DNA of 64,000 nt, taken from contig NC_030988.1 of assembly GCF_000149955.1 (NCBI RefSeq), positions 5,367,710 through 5,431,709 of the forward strand. The letters run 5' to 3'. Numbering within the stretch: position 1 is the first letter of the stretch; the number at the start of each line of letters is the position of its first letter. A model generated the notes under the pieces. The model was not told the origin of the DNA. It was given only the letters and a program-made list of their open reading frames with translations, and made no database searches. This stretch comes from Fusarium oxysporum f. sp. lycopersici 4287 (taxonomy: Eukaryota; Ascomycota; Sordariomycetes; Hypocreales; Nectriaceae). Of this stretch, positions 21,969 to 33,800 are shown in pieces. The translations under genes and the position numbers were made by a program.

Positions 21969-23683
21969 TTTATCGAGAGGATTAAGCTGATAAGTGAAGA
22001 TAGATGTGGTTGAGTTGATTTGTTTTGTTAAGTAAGTGATTGACAGTAGTGATGCTGGTGAGAATTGGGATTTTTGCTAGGACCTTGACGACCGTTATAT
22101 ACACTTTTGAATCGACAGATAAGTACAGCTAGATTATTTTAATCTAAAGGATGTCACTTACACCTCTAGCAGCAATATGACAATTGGAGCCCGGAGACCG
22201 TATGATCCGACCACACAAGACCTGTGCGGCTGTGCCCTAGCCTATCAGAGAGCGGGGAGGACATTGAGAAGGGGCTTCAGCCATACTAGTTAGGCCAGGT
22301 CGATAGACGAGACATACACTTTAAGCAGACCAGGCGCTTCTAGGAATAGCCTGTTGAGGCTCAACACTTTTGCGGCTTGACCCTGCTGTTGACAGCCCGG
22401 TGGCTTGGCAGCACACCCTTTCAATACTTGATAGGGCTGTAGCATCGATGTGGCTGGGTATTGAAAACTGTCGCAGGCCGGGCATGGTCTCAATGATCCT
22501 CAGGAACAACAGCCCTTAGTAATCAAGCTGGGTGATTTAAAGTAGAACCTGTGGGATGGAATACCCCACACAGAAGAACAATCAATCACCACATTTGCTG
22601 CTGCTCATCATATTCACTCTAACCCTTTAAGCACGCTCAGTGCGACAAAAACCTTAAAAATAGGTATCGAGGTTCTAGACCTCAAGCCACGGCACCTTCT
22701 CACAACGGGATTCAGACATTCACGTCAGTCCAGCCCCGAATGATTGCGACACTATGAATTATTCTAGTTCGAACTGCAAGACAACAGGAATTTGGAGCGC
22801 TGAAAGCCTCAGCAGTGGGGCCAATTAGATAGCCCAGTATCCACTATGCCGGTTAGTGCGACGTAGCCAATTCATTATGCTGTGATGTTTCTCCGACTTG
22901 ACTGCTAGCCTCGGGGGTTCCTTTTCCCGCTCTGGAGAGAGCTTTTTCTCGTGCTCATGATTCTTTTGACAATCTTACGCGCCTAGCCATCCCTATCTTG
23001 GGCTTTAACGTCGACTTCACCTATGTCCAGAAGCAGCCTAACGACAAACTCACGTCCTCTCGCCGCCGCCACGCAAGCTGTAACGCTGCGATCTATGTAA
23101 ATGCTAGGGGAATTTGTGCCTGTTACGTATCTTTGGCTCCTCTGCGCAACGAAGTGAGGCATTATGCCGAATGCATATTTTTATGATTTCGGGGTCACTT
23201 CCTTTTTTTTATTTTTTTTACATTGTATAGTCCTAAGAAGCATAACTCAATCAACATCAAGATGGTCATTTAGTCTTCTAATTCGCTAGAGCGCTTTAGT
23301 ATAGGCTAGGCAGCCGATGCAAACCATTCGATCAACTCAGCTCAACAGGTGCCACACAGGATTCGGGCGAAAAATTGCACAGCTATTTTACCATTCTACA
23401 TCTCTAATTGCTTGGAGCCAACTCTCCTTGTGCTCAACAATTTAGTATCATTCGAGCAGGGCCACTTAAATAAACCTGTAAGGATATGATTTGAGGAGTG
23501 GTATCGATTCTTGCGTTATTGGCGTTCTACCGCAATGAAGGCCAGTAGGAGAAACCTTGCTAACGTGCACGTTTAGGAAATTGCGATCGGAATGAAGAAT
23601 AAGTGGGGGGGGGTTAAGATGATCTTTCCCTTATTTGGAAGGACCTCGATGCGTGCACGGGCCAGATTCTGTGTAATTCGGCA
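21969..23683. other. Intergenic with one dispersed repeat
   Basis: Apart from the repeat at 22554-22650, no gene is supported. The 62-codon frame at 22998-23186 and the two overlapping frames near 22300-22500 have no motif. Simple runs of T (23203-23220) and G (about 23607-23615) occur. Confidence 0.4.
22554..22650 (+). repeat. D1 dispersed repeat, copy A
   Basis: Shares with 28350-28415 and with the reverse complement of 51854-51960 a core containing AACACATTTGCTGCTGCT-like sequence and TTTAAGCACGCTCAGTG. Its left end GGGATGGAATACCCCACACA parallels copy C. It may be the end of an LTR or a MITE; no coding capacity. Confidence 0.65.
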
Positions 23684-24575
23684 CATTACAACGAGCCCTT
23701 GTTACAATAGGACGGTGATTCGAACCATCCTCTTGTCGACTTGAGCTCTACGAAATCACCACTGCCATTGAATCCGAGAAACAAGCCAAGCAGTCAAGCT
23801 CCTATGCATCACTCGTCTCTACACCAGCACATCGTCGCCGCCTCTTCATCACTGCATCATTAGCAATCTACAGTCAATGGGTTGGCAATGGAGTCGTCAG
23901 CTACTATCTCTCTACCGTTCTAGCTACAGTAGGCATCACTAGCATCACAGACCAGGCCCTGATCATGGGTTGTCTCCAGATCTGGAGTTTCATTGCAGCA
24001 TGCGCTGTGCCTTATGCGTTGAGCGACTAGGACGACGACTTCTTCTCATGATCTCTTGTGCGATTATGCTCATTAGCTTTATTCTGATTACAGGAAACTT
24101 TGCGCAGACTGGACCGCACTCAGTTGGAATTAACATGATTCCATTCGTGTTTGTCTTTAATGCTGGTTACGCTGTTGCAGTGTAAGTCCACTCTGCTTGC
24201 CTACATCCTAAACCGTGTCACTAACGCAGTTCTCGGTAGAACCCCTCTTCAGGTTGCGTACCCTCTTGAGCTCTGGCCATTCCAGATACGCAGTCGCGGT
24301 CTCTCTGTAGCGTGGATGATCATGATCTTGGCACTCATTTTCAACGTGTTTGTCAACCCAATTGCTTTATCAGCCATTGGTTGGAAGTACTATATTGTCT
24401 ATATGGGCCTTCTCTTATCTTATGGCCTTGTAATCTTTTTTTTCTATCCCGAGACTCGTGGCCGTACGTTGAGGAGATCTCTGTCATCTTTGGCGATGCG
24501 CCTGATGGTCTCTGCTCAGATGAGCTTGATACGGAGCAGGTGGTTGAGGAGGCAGATGCTAAGTATGTAGGTTAA
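23684..24575 (+). pseudogene. MFS sugar transporter (hexose/lactose-permease-like), frameshifted
   Basis: The plus strand encodes the second half of a sugar porter in three frames. First LVDLELYEITTAIESEKQ with RRLFITASLAIYSQW and TDQALIMGCLQIWSFIAACA; then, after a one-base shift near 24003, CVERLGRRLLLMISCAIMLI. A GT-AG intron at about 24182-24239 (CACTAAC branch) leads to TPLQVAYPLELWPFQIRSRG and FYPETRG, the sugar-porter PETRG signature. Another one-base shift near 24463 precedes EEISVIFGDAP. The N-terminal six helices are absent. At least two frameshifts plus 5' loss make it a pseudogene. Confidence 0.75.
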
Positions 24576-24836
24576 GATATCTACGGAGTATGACTAGCGT
24601 GGTGTTATTATTGTGGTTTACAAGCTATTATGAAACTAAGAGCGGCCCCCCTTCAACTTCCTTTGACCCATGCTCCCAATAATATGTCATGAATGATAAT
24701 CAATGTAATTGAATAATATCGGACTCGAGGTCACATATATATACAGCACAATACTCAAAGATTCATCCCATTCAGGATAGGCAGGCTTTTGATCCTTGTA
24801 AAAACCTTTCATACACAACCTCGCTCAGCGGGCTGC

Positions 24837-25889
24837 TTAGTTCATGAGGTCGCGAGCGTGACGGCGAGCCTTCTTGCTGCTGCGCTTAGACTTGCAGCCA
24901 GTCTTGGCGGGTTTAGGGGTAGCAGGGGCAGAAGTCTGGACAGGAGTGGAAGGCTCCTGGGCGGCAGAGGAAGTCTCAACGGGAGCAGCAGCGGAGATAC
25001 CAGCGACGGGAGCCTCAGTCTTAGAGGGAGTAGCGGGAGCGGCAGAGCCGGAGCCGGAGCCAGAGTCAGAACCGGAATCGTAGTCAGTGGTGGGAGTACC
25101 CTGGGACTTCTCAGCGAGCTTGCCCTGGGTGACCTCAACAGCACCCTTGGTCAGAGCAGGGCCGGGGATGGGATAGCTGGTAGGGTTGCTGTAGATGTCG
25201 AACTTGATGCCCTTGTCGTCGGGCTTGTACAGCTCAGTTCCAAGAATACCCTCGGGCTGCTCAGTGCCGGAACCTTCGATCTCGAGGTTGAAGCACTGAG
25301 GGTAGTTCTGGGCACCGTTCTCTTGGAAACCACCATGGAGAGCAATGATCTCGTGACGGAGGACATAGGCACCGGCCTTGATGTTCTCAGGGATCTGAAC
25401 GAGCCAGCCGTTGTCGTTGGCAATGAGCTCGTCAGAGCCGTAGGTGCCGGGGTTACCGGCCTTGACGAGACCAACCTCGTCGATCTTGAAGAACTTGAGG
25501 GTCTCCTTGTCTACGGCCTCACAGCCGGCAGAACCGCAAGAGGCCAACATGTCAATGACAGGTCCCTTGTGGCTCTCGGGCCAGTTGGTCCACTTGATGT
25601 AGATCTGGTCACCGGCCTTGACCTTGGCGTGGCCCTTGGCGTTCTTAGCACCGCGGTGGCAAATGATGTCTGCAGAGCTGAAGGCATCAGGGGTGACATA
25701 ACCGTTGTCGGTAGCGGTAGTTGACCAGGCGATGAGGGTCTTGGGGGTCGAGTAGTAGGGAGCAGTGGGGGCATCGTAGCCTTCGTAGACGGTGCCAGCA
25801 ACGTTGATCTGGGAAACGTGACCGTGGGCAGCAACGCCCATGGCACCAGCAACGGCGGCGAGAAGAGTCTTTGAGGTGAAAGAAGGCAT
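24837..25889 (-). CDS. AA9 lytic polysaccharide monooxygenase
   Basis: 350 residues starting at ATG 25889 (MPSFTSKTLLAAVAGAMG). The frame is open further upstream, but that extension has no signal peptide. Cleavage after AA gives the obligatory N-terminal His (H22 in HGHVSQI) of the copper histidine brace. The partner His lies in ESHKGPVIDMLASCG (H107), and ALHGG and QNYPQC supply the conserved second-sphere His/Gln and the axial Tyr. Disulfide Cys are in place. After the catalytic domain (about 22-230) there is a Ser/Thr/Pro/Ala-rich linker with a Ser-Gly repeat and a very basic tail (KSKRSSKKARRHARD) instead of a cellulose-binding module. It is a secreted copper enzyme that oxidatively cleaves cellulose or related glucans. 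The gene is intronless and intact. Confidence 0.92.
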   Translation of the reverse strand: MPSFTSKTLLAAVAGAMGVAAHGHVSQINVAGTVYEGYDAPTAPYYSTPKTLIAWSTTATDNGYVTPDAFSSADIICHRGAKNAKGHAKVKAGDQIYIKWTNWPESHKGPVIDMLASCGSAGCEAVDKETLKFFKIDEVGLVKAGNPGTYGSDELIANDNGWLVQIPENIKAGAYVLRHEIIALHGGFQENGAQNYPQCFNLEIEGSGTEQPEGILGTELYKPDDKGIKFDIYSNPTSYPIPGPALTKGAVEVTQGKLAEKSQGTPTTDYDSGSDSGSGSGSAAPATPSKTEAPVAGISAAAPVETSSAAQEPSTPVQTSAPATPKPAKTGCKSKRSSKKARRHARDLMN

Positions 25890-27366
25890 TTTGGAAAAAA
25901 AGAAGTTGTTGTATAAGAAAGGTGGTTTGTTTGGCTTGTAAAGAGTGGTGATATCCGACTGGCGGTTTAAGTGAATGAATGAATGAATGAAACGACTTCT
26001 GTCAAAGAACCGTGAAAGAATGTGCAAGGAGCAAAAAGTGAATGGAATGAACTGTTGAGTGAGCCTGAGTGAAGAGAGTGCTTTGAGGGAGAAAGAAGAC
26101 GGTTTATATCAATGTTTGGAGACTTGGGCTGGTGGGCAAAGAGCCCCATGGCTAAACGGAACGGTCCTGTCCTGGATAGATTGATGTAGGGGTGTCTTGC
26201 TCGGGTCGATATGCCATCAGGGATAAGGCTGGTGAGGGTGGTGAAGGTTTGCATGGTGTTGGTCAAGGCGGTTTCAGCCCCTATGGCACTATGGATATGA
26301 TTGATCGAGATATAAGCAGACCATGCACATGTTGAAGTGTTTTTTTAATAGTAATTAAGTTTAGAGTAGCATTTTACCGACAGTATATTAGAGGCTAGTA
26401 TCTAGGTTTTCACGATAGTCTGTAGAGGCCTAAGGTAAGATTGATTATTGTCAAGAAATGAATATACGGTCATTTCAGTTGAAAACTGCCAACACCATCC
26501 CAAGCGAAGTGAAATGCCTTTCTTGCAAGCGAGCTGTGCTGGCCATCTCGGCCAACGAACCTCTATATCTGAAACCGCGGGGAGACGACAAGATGAAAAG
26601 CACAAGCGTTCTTTGTTCCTGCTTTAGCGCCGCAGGGATCATGTCACTGGTATTTATTTTTCTGCAAGTCCCCATCTCAAGTCCCTTGCAGGCCCAAGCT
26701 TTGGGTCAATCATCCTGAGACGATGGCTCCTTACGTCGCTTTCAAGATATCTAGAGCCTAGGCGAATGAAGATGAATCTATTAACCGCTGAATAGATTAA
26801 ATCAACGGATGAGTTATCCGAACATAGACAAAAGACCGAGATTCTCAGGTGGCGTCAATCAATTCCGTCTTGACAGGTCAGCTGTGCGTTATATGCCGTC
26901 TTCTTGGGCCGATTGAACCGATCGTGGTGGTATTTCGTGGTGAAACCGTAAGAGCTTCACAATGACGCTAACCCCAAACAGTTCATCCACCCGAGAGTGA
27001 TAAACTTTAGGGAAATAGTGTGTTTTTATGCTTTTCTAGTGTCGGAAAATCTTCAACTACCGACTCTCAACAAGTGCCATAGAATCGAGTGACAGCCCAT
27101 GAGATAGCGGTGTAAAATGGTGCCATGTGAACAATTTTTCAACAAAGTGGTATTGTAAATCTCGGATTAGTATTCGCGTTCTCTCTTTTTCGCTAACAGA
27201 CTTTTGTTTTTTTGCCGTCTAAAAGTCCAAGCTTTTGGCGACTTTCTCGCTTAATTTCCCGAATTCCCCTTTAAGCACTCGGCAACCTTTAATTAAAATT
27301 TCCCAAGACGAAAGAAAAAGACAAACCAAACAAGTTTGCAGGTGTTGTTCTCCCTAGGGAAAAGAT
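25890..27366. other. Intergenic
   Basis: The 5' flank of the AA9 gene (GAAT tandem units near 25975-25990) followed by AT-rich sequence. The frames around 26458-26718 are open on both strands without motifs. No gene supported. Confidence 0.45.
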
Positions 27367-28252
27367 ATGCTTACGGCGGCGCAACTTGAGACACAGGGGC
27401 CGAATGTGCAGGGGTCTAGCGGGATCCTGAAACCTGACAACCTGGGCGACCTGGGATAGGAACAGAGAGGAGATGACAGTGACAGTGAGGGGCGCTTGAA
27501 GCCGAGTCTACAGTTTACGGGGCATCAGCTATTCTATGTTTTTGGTCTTGATGGTATAGGCGCTATGGCTTTGTCCGGGTGTGTGAATTTTGCTCTGGCT
27601 TATGGTGAGTTTGCAGCTGGCATTTGAGATGAAGACTAATGAGAATGGATAGGCAGGCATGTACACCACGTAAGACACCGTCAAGAACCCAATTCGGTTG
27701 TTTCAACTGCCAAACACACTATCAGGTGATGCAGCTGTAACTATTATTGTCCAATGCATTCTCACGTGGTTCGTTGAGATGGGACTTGTCAATTATGACC
27801 TTTTGAAACGGCCTGTCCAGCCGATTGGCTTTATTCAAGAACCATCGTGTCAGTGGCTTCGATAGCTATTCTTTCTCCCACCAGCCTCTGATCCAGGCGA
27901 CTCAGAAGTAGAAGAGAAAGAGCCTCAACCGGAATCCAAGGTCCCTCCTGTACTTACGACAATCGTGCAAGGGGCGCTGAGGGGCTTTATACTCGCTGTC
28001 TTGGGCTTCTTTATTTTCTGACCCCTGAGTGTGGCGGTTTTAACGACCGTTAGAGAACGCGATGGTGGGGGTTGGAGATATCAAGATCGGTGGACACCAC
28101 AGGCTTTCAAGGCTATTCTTGGTGGCGTTCTGGGGTTACTCACGACACCGTTAATGGCCCTGTTCTGGTTGATCAAGGCGGGTTGGGAGGGTAATGATGA
28201 GAGGATGAATGCATGGACTTCAAGACAGAGTCGGTACATGGCGGAAGTATAG
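27367..28252 (+). pseudogene. DUF2456-type fungal membrane protein, inactivated by point nonsense mutations
   Basis: From ATG 27367 a single frame runs through a 52-bp intron (27605-27656) to the stop at 28250-28252, interrupted only by four nonsense codons. These are a TAG after NLGDLG, TAA after MYTT, TAG after SCQWLR and TGA after GFFIF. The frame gives LFYVFGLDGIGAMALSG, KNPIRLFQLPNTLSGDAA, VEMGLVNYDLLKRPVQPIGF, then RWTPQAFKAILGGVLGLLTT. I recognise this as the uncharacterised fungal multi-pass family DUF2456 (PF10445), from memory. Expected codons at three stops (CAA, TGG, TGG) differ by C:G to T:A transitions, the RIP signature. No indels occurred. Confidence 0.75.
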
Positions 28253-28349
28253 ACGTGCATTCCTATGAAAGGGGCGGCGATGGATTGACGGATTCGTGAC
28301 ATTGGATGGGAATATCATACACCACTAACTACTTAATTATGCCGGAGCA

Positions 28350-28415
28350 GGGTCAATCAACACATTTGCTGCTGCTTATCACATTCACTTTAACCCTTTA
28401 AGCACGCTCAGTGGA
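28350..28415 (+). repeat. D1 dispersed repeat, copy B
   Basis: Nearly the same core as copies at 22554-22650 and 51854-51960: ATCAACACATTTGCTGCTGC, then TTTAACCCTTTAAGCACGCT, then CAGTG. It lies about 100 bp after the DUF2456 pseudogene stop. The left part seen in the other copies is missing. Confidence 0.65.
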
Positions 28416-29249
28416 TAATCAGCCAGGAAGTCGCCAGTGGATATTTGCAGGGGTACTTTCACTTTAAACATGCTTTCATTGGCTTGCGAAGGAGCAGCAG
28501 GGATGCCGGACACTTTAAACAGCCTCTGATTGGTTGCTATTAGGCAGGGGAGACAGCCCAATTTACCAGCGGCTTACCCTATACAAGTTTGGCGATGGGT
28601 CTTTTTGGCCGATACACAACTCTCCCCTGTAAAAATTCTTTCTTGGCACGCACTGTTAGTGCCGTGTTAGGAGCGGGATTTTCTGCAGGCCACGCGACCA
28701 CACAAAACTGCGGGGATGCTATCGGCTCCCTAACAGCAGTTTTCAGAGAAGGAATTTTGGAGAGTTCGCCTTCTCTGACAACACCTTTGTCGGATCTAAT
28801 GGCGGCACCTCAGAACCAGAACGCCTTAGATATCGGAGGACGATGCCCATGGCATCGGTAGCGACATCCTCCCGATCAACGACGCCGATTGCGATGGGTT
28901 TTTCTCCTTTGAAGGCAAGCCGCACCGTCGGCCTCTGATTCCTTCCCGAGGTTTTTCCCTGCCGCCGCGACAGTCGACTACGAGCTACAACTTGGTTACT
29001 GGAGATTGTGGACTGCGTCGGCAGATGTAGTGATGCGCGAGAGAATTCTGGTCGGTGGAAAAAGTTCGACAATAGATTGCCCCCGAACCCGCTGACGGGT
29101 GACGGGCTTGAGAAATACAGCACCTTTTGTGCCATTGGTATGCTGGATGGTGAAGGAAGCGGGGTTTCCCTGTACCTAGCTAGCTCAGCACGTCTTTTGC
29201 TCCAGTAGGAGATCTGGCTTCGTTACAGCCACCCAGACGAAAAAATATA

Positions 29250-29280
29250 CAAACAAACAAACAAACAAACAAACAAAACA
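29250..29280. repeat. CAAA microsatellite
   Basis: About seven tandem AAAC units. Confidence 0.9.
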
Positions 29281-30289
29281 AATTTTGGCCGATACAGATC
29301 GCTTCAAATGAGTAAAATGCAATTCATTGAAAGAAGCCAATTGACAAAAGGTCTTCCTATATTCTAGTGTACTTTTGACTTCGTGCATTAGCGTGGCCCG
29401 AGACATAGTGTGTCAAAATCTGTTTTCTCCTTTCTATTTGAACGTAGAGGGTCAACCGTACCCCTCCTACCATTATAGATCTAGGAAAGATAAGCAGAAC
29501 TTACGAAAGATCGTTAAACAGAAATCAGTTTCCACGTTGGCTATGTCCATGAGGTAAGGCTTCAGAGACATCAGTCTGTACGTACCCTGCAGAATTGCTT
29601 CGATGCCTAAGTTCTGAGTTGAGCCCCGCCTCATTCATTTGCCCCTGCAATTAAGCTTGTCTCCTAAAAGTCGCGCGCTTTAACTTTCGTCGTTGTTCGA
29701 GCCTATGCAGTCGCTTCATTTTTTTTTTCTGTGCTTGATATTCCTGCCCAACTAACAGCTGCTTTGAATTTAACCCTCACAAAACGTTTTTCGAACATAT
29801 TGTCTGAATCCACTGGTAAACCCTCTGGAAAGGTGGCCCGCAACATAAAATACTACCTTCCAAATCATAGGCAATATGATATCAATTAATATCATAAGTC
29901 AAGTATAGAAAAGGAAACTGTACCCAAGCGAGTCTTAATAAAGCTTTCAGCCCCACTTCATAACTGATGACAATAACCTTTCTTGCAAGACATAAACAGC
30001 GGAGTAATAATTGATTGGTTAATTTTCTCCACGTTGAAGGTGGTATTGCCGGGAGACATAGCCCAATATGGAAGGTCTCCAGATATGCAGGGATCAAGTG
30101 GTAGATCATACGGATGTCGTTCGTTAAAAAGATCCTGTGCCAAGAGACGTAGGGGCCATCAGAGCGCTTGCAAAGTGCAGAAATAGTCTGACGTCTGAAT
30201 CTTGCTGATCATTGTATATTGCTGTGAAGCTGTCCGGATTGTGGGGCTTCCTTTTGAGGCCTCATTGCTTGGACAGTGGTGTTGAGATA

Positions 30290-31516
30290 CTAGGTAGTGC
30301 CGTGCGGCCCTAACCTCATCATTTTCGTGGCCAGTATGCTCGTATCTATGGCTGCATAGCCTACTAGAACTCTAAATGCTCCGAAAACATGCTTAGAAGG
30401 TTTGTCTTGCTTAACCTTTCTGTTAAGCTTGCAATAGCCACTGACCGCTCGTCCGGTCTCTTTTATCTGCTTCATCACGGTGGTGATGCCGCAATTAGGG
30501 CGTGCTGTGCCTGTGGCCCCGTATCCAAGCTGCCGAAGGAGGCGGAAGAGCTGCGGTGATGAGAAGAGGTTATCTGTAAAGACGTGATATGTCGCTGTTG
30601 ATAGCCTTTGCAATAGGTGAACCACGACGCTCCGTGTATTGCTAAGAGGGATCTCAGTCCGTAGCTTTCCCTTCTTGCCGTACGGCATCGGTACCTCTAG
30701 CTTGACTGTTACAGGCATAACTAGTGATGCCTTCACATGCCAAAGCCACTGCAAAAAGTAGCCCTGTTGCGCAATAACCCAGACTTTGAAGCCTACCGGT
30801 GTGGGCTTTCCCTTGACAAGCGTTGTCTCTTTTGATCTGCCTGTAAACGGCACCATACACTCATCTACAGTCAGATTAGTCCCTGGAAGATAGAGCTCGA
30901 TAGACACCCTTTGTATGTGTTCAGACCACTCTTCAGCCGCTTGGAAGGTCTTTAGAAGATCCCTCTCATCGCTCACATCGAGATTGGTGTGATCAAAGGT
31001 GCGGAAATACCGTGTGATCAGCTCGAGCTTCTGTAACGGCATGAACTTTGTAAATGGATGAAGGGGGCGCTGATCTCCTAGGCTAGGGGCCTTCCAATGG
31101 TCCTCGAGGGATATTTCCCTATGAATTCCTAGGTAAATAAGGATACCAAGCCATACATAAGCCGTTGCAGTGGAGATGCCTTCCCAAGCGTGCAAGCGCG
31201 AGTGGTCGGAAAGGGGGGTATTCTAGCTATCTTTAACACCGTTATCAGCGCAGAAAAAAGCCCAGTCATCGATATATCCGACCCATGACTGTACAAGGGA
31301 AATAGGCACAAAAAGCTGGAATAATTCAAGCGGTTGCTGGGGCAGAGGGTTGATCTGAAAATCACGATCTTCTATATTGAAAGGTTGAAAATGATCACCG
31401 CGGCCCTCTTCGGGCGGAAGGTTAGGTGGCTCGGTGGGGTCATTAGCAGCTGCGGCAAAAGGCCGGCTATCAAAGCTATGATCATCTATATAATCTTGTA
31501 TCTCTTGAGAGCTCAT
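30290..31516 (-). mobile_element. piggyBac-type transposase, truncated, one in-frame stop (copy PB1)
   Basis: Starts at ATG 31516 (MSSQEIQDYIDD). One frame continues past a TAG at 31225-31223 into LHAWEGISTATAYVWLGILI and on to 30290. The DDE_Tnp_1_7 domain is visible. The first catalytic Asp lies in NLTVDECMVPFTGRSK and the second in HVFTDNLFSSPQLFRLLRQL. Homology to the copy at 56770-58680 holds to about GRAVSGY and then stops, so the third catalytic Asp and the C-terminal zinc ribbon are missing. The last 60 residues before the stop are foreign to the family. I could not identify terminal repeats. Confidence 0.8.
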
Positions 31517-32227
31517 CGTTTTAATTGAGACTTGTTACAGTCAATTTGTATGAGGATTTTGATGATTTTGGTGGTGTTGAAAGAAGAAGCTGTCTGACGG
31601 GAACGTCATGTACCCCGCAGGTACCTGCAAAATTGGTCAGAAAAGTGGGGTAAGTGACCTCGTGGATGCCTTATGCCGGTCAAAGAGATAAGTTAATCTT
31701 TTACTACCCAAGTACTATTATGTATTCTCCCTTTAAAACATGCTTTAAAAGTGTCTGGACTGGAGAATTCGAATCTGCTTAGATTTATATCCTTCTGTTT
31801 CTTGCCTCCTGATACTGAGTCTTCTTACTCCTTCGTTAGTATTCCTATGCTACCCTAAATTCTCTCAATATGCTAAAGGCAGATGGCCGATTTTGTTATT
31901 GTCTATCCCTTTTGGCCTAGCGTTTTGAGGCGATGCGCTAGTCTCTAAATTCATTAGCATTTGCGCGTTTCCGAAAATGGATGGATTTTGGCCGCGAACT
32001 TCATGATTGGCTGAATGTAGGCCCCATACGTCCCAAAACGGCCATATTTTGACCGCTAAATTTTGATTGGCTGCAATGCTCGGGGTCGACGACAAGGTCA
32101 ACAATTTGCAAGATAAATATACCAACAACAAGCAAGAATTACTTGAAGAAATATAAGTAAGATGCGACTGGAGGTCTTATAGTATGATTTAATCCAGTAT
32201 TAATGAGTTTTACATCACATCTAATGT
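31517..32227. other. Intergenic
   Basis: The flank of the piggyBac remnant. No gene or repeat recognised; the 88-codon minus frame at 31865-32131 has no motif. Confidence 0.45.
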
Positions 32228-32515
32228 CTAGTTTGAGTCGGTCAAAATATGATGTTCGAGCTCCTCACCGATGGAGTGGCGCGCGAGTTCCCAGACAAAC
32301 TGGTTCCCAAGGCGTTGCTGATGGTCGTAGTCGGTAGAGTTTATGACCTCATTGTAGTACTTTTCCAGCTCGTGGTGGTCCTGGATGATAGCATCTGAAA
32401 TGGCCGATGATAACGCGGCGGTCTGGATTCGCATGAATCTCGGCGAAGCACGAAGGACTTGCGGCCGGAGAAGGGTTCGGAGCTGGGGAGATACGAGGGC
32501 GCGCATGGACGACAT
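32228..32515 (-). pseudogene. Hemerythrin-like (HHE domain) protein, truncated
   Basis: 95 codons from ATG 32515. The first 35 residues are rich in Arg/Ser with few acids, consistent with a mitochondrial presequence. Then SDAIIQDHHELEKYYNEVIN supplies the first HHE iron-ligand helix, and RLGNQFVWELARHSIGEEL the second. After GEEL the family normally continues for over 100 residues with further His/Glu ligands. Here it diverges to EHHILTDSN and stops. The break coincides with AT-rich sequence of unknown origin. Iron binding is unlikely to be retained. Confidence 0.65.
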
Positions 32516-33006
32516 TTTGAAGAGATGAATAGACTCGTTCGAAATATCACATCAAGGTGGTTCTGATACTGGCTGCTCTACTCATGTACCCGTCCGGTCT
32601 CGACAACATGACGCACGGATGATGAGATACATGCTATCAGGGATGTCTCCGCAGCGACAGTTGACGCTCAACATAGCGATGGATGACGGACAGGGCGTAA
32701 AAATAATGTTGCGGTGCTACCCTTTGGATATGAGGACCAGCCACTCACAGCAAGTCATTTTCATTGCTTTCATATCATTCGGCGTGGGCCGGATTGAAAG
32801 CTCCTGCCGCACCAGGTCGACAGATCGGCGACGTCATATGCTTAGGGTACTGGGGCAAGTCATACAGGCACAACTAGCTGTGCCAATAATATCTGTTATG
32901 TAAGAGGCATACGTGGCCTTATTTCAATCCCTTCAATTCAACGATCAACAGCTTCTGCGATACCAATTCAACTTACCGTGCCTTTCTTTATCTACAATGA
33001 ACCCAA
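32516..33006. other. Intergenic
   Basis: Probable promoter side of the truncated hemerythrin gene. Nothing else identified. Confidence 0.45.
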
Positions 33007-33800
33007 TTGACGCACCTTCACGGGGCAACAGTGGTTGATTATGACTTTCTTGGGAGGGTAGCGATTGGCGAGTTCGTGTTGGAAGGCAAGAAGAAGGAGC
33101 TTTATGTCGCCGTAGCCGGTGTTGCGCCAAAGGAGATTAGATGCTACTTAGGTACGAACTCAGATACACTTGCTACGCAGCAGTTTATCTACAATTACAT
33201 TGCACGGGGCAAATGAGAGCTTGCTAAAGGTCAAAGCAATATGTGTGCCCTTGCCGATGAGCTTAACAACGAGAGCTTCTGGAGTCAAATATGCCTTGAC
33301 GAGAGTGGCAGAGTTACAGCAGTACTATTTGCACACCCAAGATCACTACAATACCTCAGATCATATCCGAAAGTGCTTCTATTGGACTGTATATACAAGA
33401 TCAACCAGTACAAGACGCCTCTTCTCGTCATAGTCGGCATTGATGCTTGTCACACGATCCTTCTGTGTTGCATCTGCATCCCTTAGGGGCGAGAAACAGA
33501 ATGACATTATCTGGGTCCTCGGGCTGTTACAGGGTATATATGAGCTTCATGGAATAGCTCTTCCATCTGTGATACTTACAGATCGCTGCCTTGCTTGTAT
33601 GAATGCCGTTTCTTCTTGTTTCCCTGAGTCAACCTTATTGTTATCCTTATGGCATATTAACAGAGCAGTTTAGACATATTTTATACTCGGATTTACTCAA
33701 TATAAGAACGACTCTTAAAGGCAGGAAAAGTGGAACGAGTTCTACGACTCCTAGCATAATATCGTGGCCTCAATGACTAGGATATCTATAACGAGAGGCT
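33007..33800 (+). mobile_element. MULE (Mutator-like) transposase fragment
   Basis: The plus frame reads TLATQQFIYNYIARGK, a TGA, then ELAKGQSNMCALADELNNES and VLFAHPRSLQYLRSYPKVLL. The MULE signature follows: LLLDCIYKINQYKTPLLVIV, with the catalytic Asp in DCIYK. One frameshift near 33450 precedes RSFCVASASLRGEKQ, then LPSVILTDRCLACMNAV (second catalytic Asp, PxxxxTD). It ends with LLLSLWHINRAV, a stop, and degraded sequence to about 33800. N- and C-terminal parts are missing. Confidence 0.75.

Larger units (their letters stand above)
28253..30289. other. Intergenic with repeat remnants
   Basis: Contains the D1 repeat copy B and a CAAA microsatellite. A 130-codon minus frame at 28743-29135 (RPTVRLAFKGEKPIAIGVVD) and overlapping plus frames have no known motif; I do not call a gene. 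The 29882-30143 frames are likewise unassigned. Confidence 0.4.

Noticed and set aside
24789..25724. A 311-codon plus-strand frame rich in Gly, Ser and Leu
   Set aside because: It lies antisense to the AA9 gene; its composition is a by-product of the biased codon use of that gene.
28743..29135. A 130-codon minus-strand open frame
   Set aside because: No motif, no splice partner, and a comparable open frame on the opposite strand; protein status not supported.
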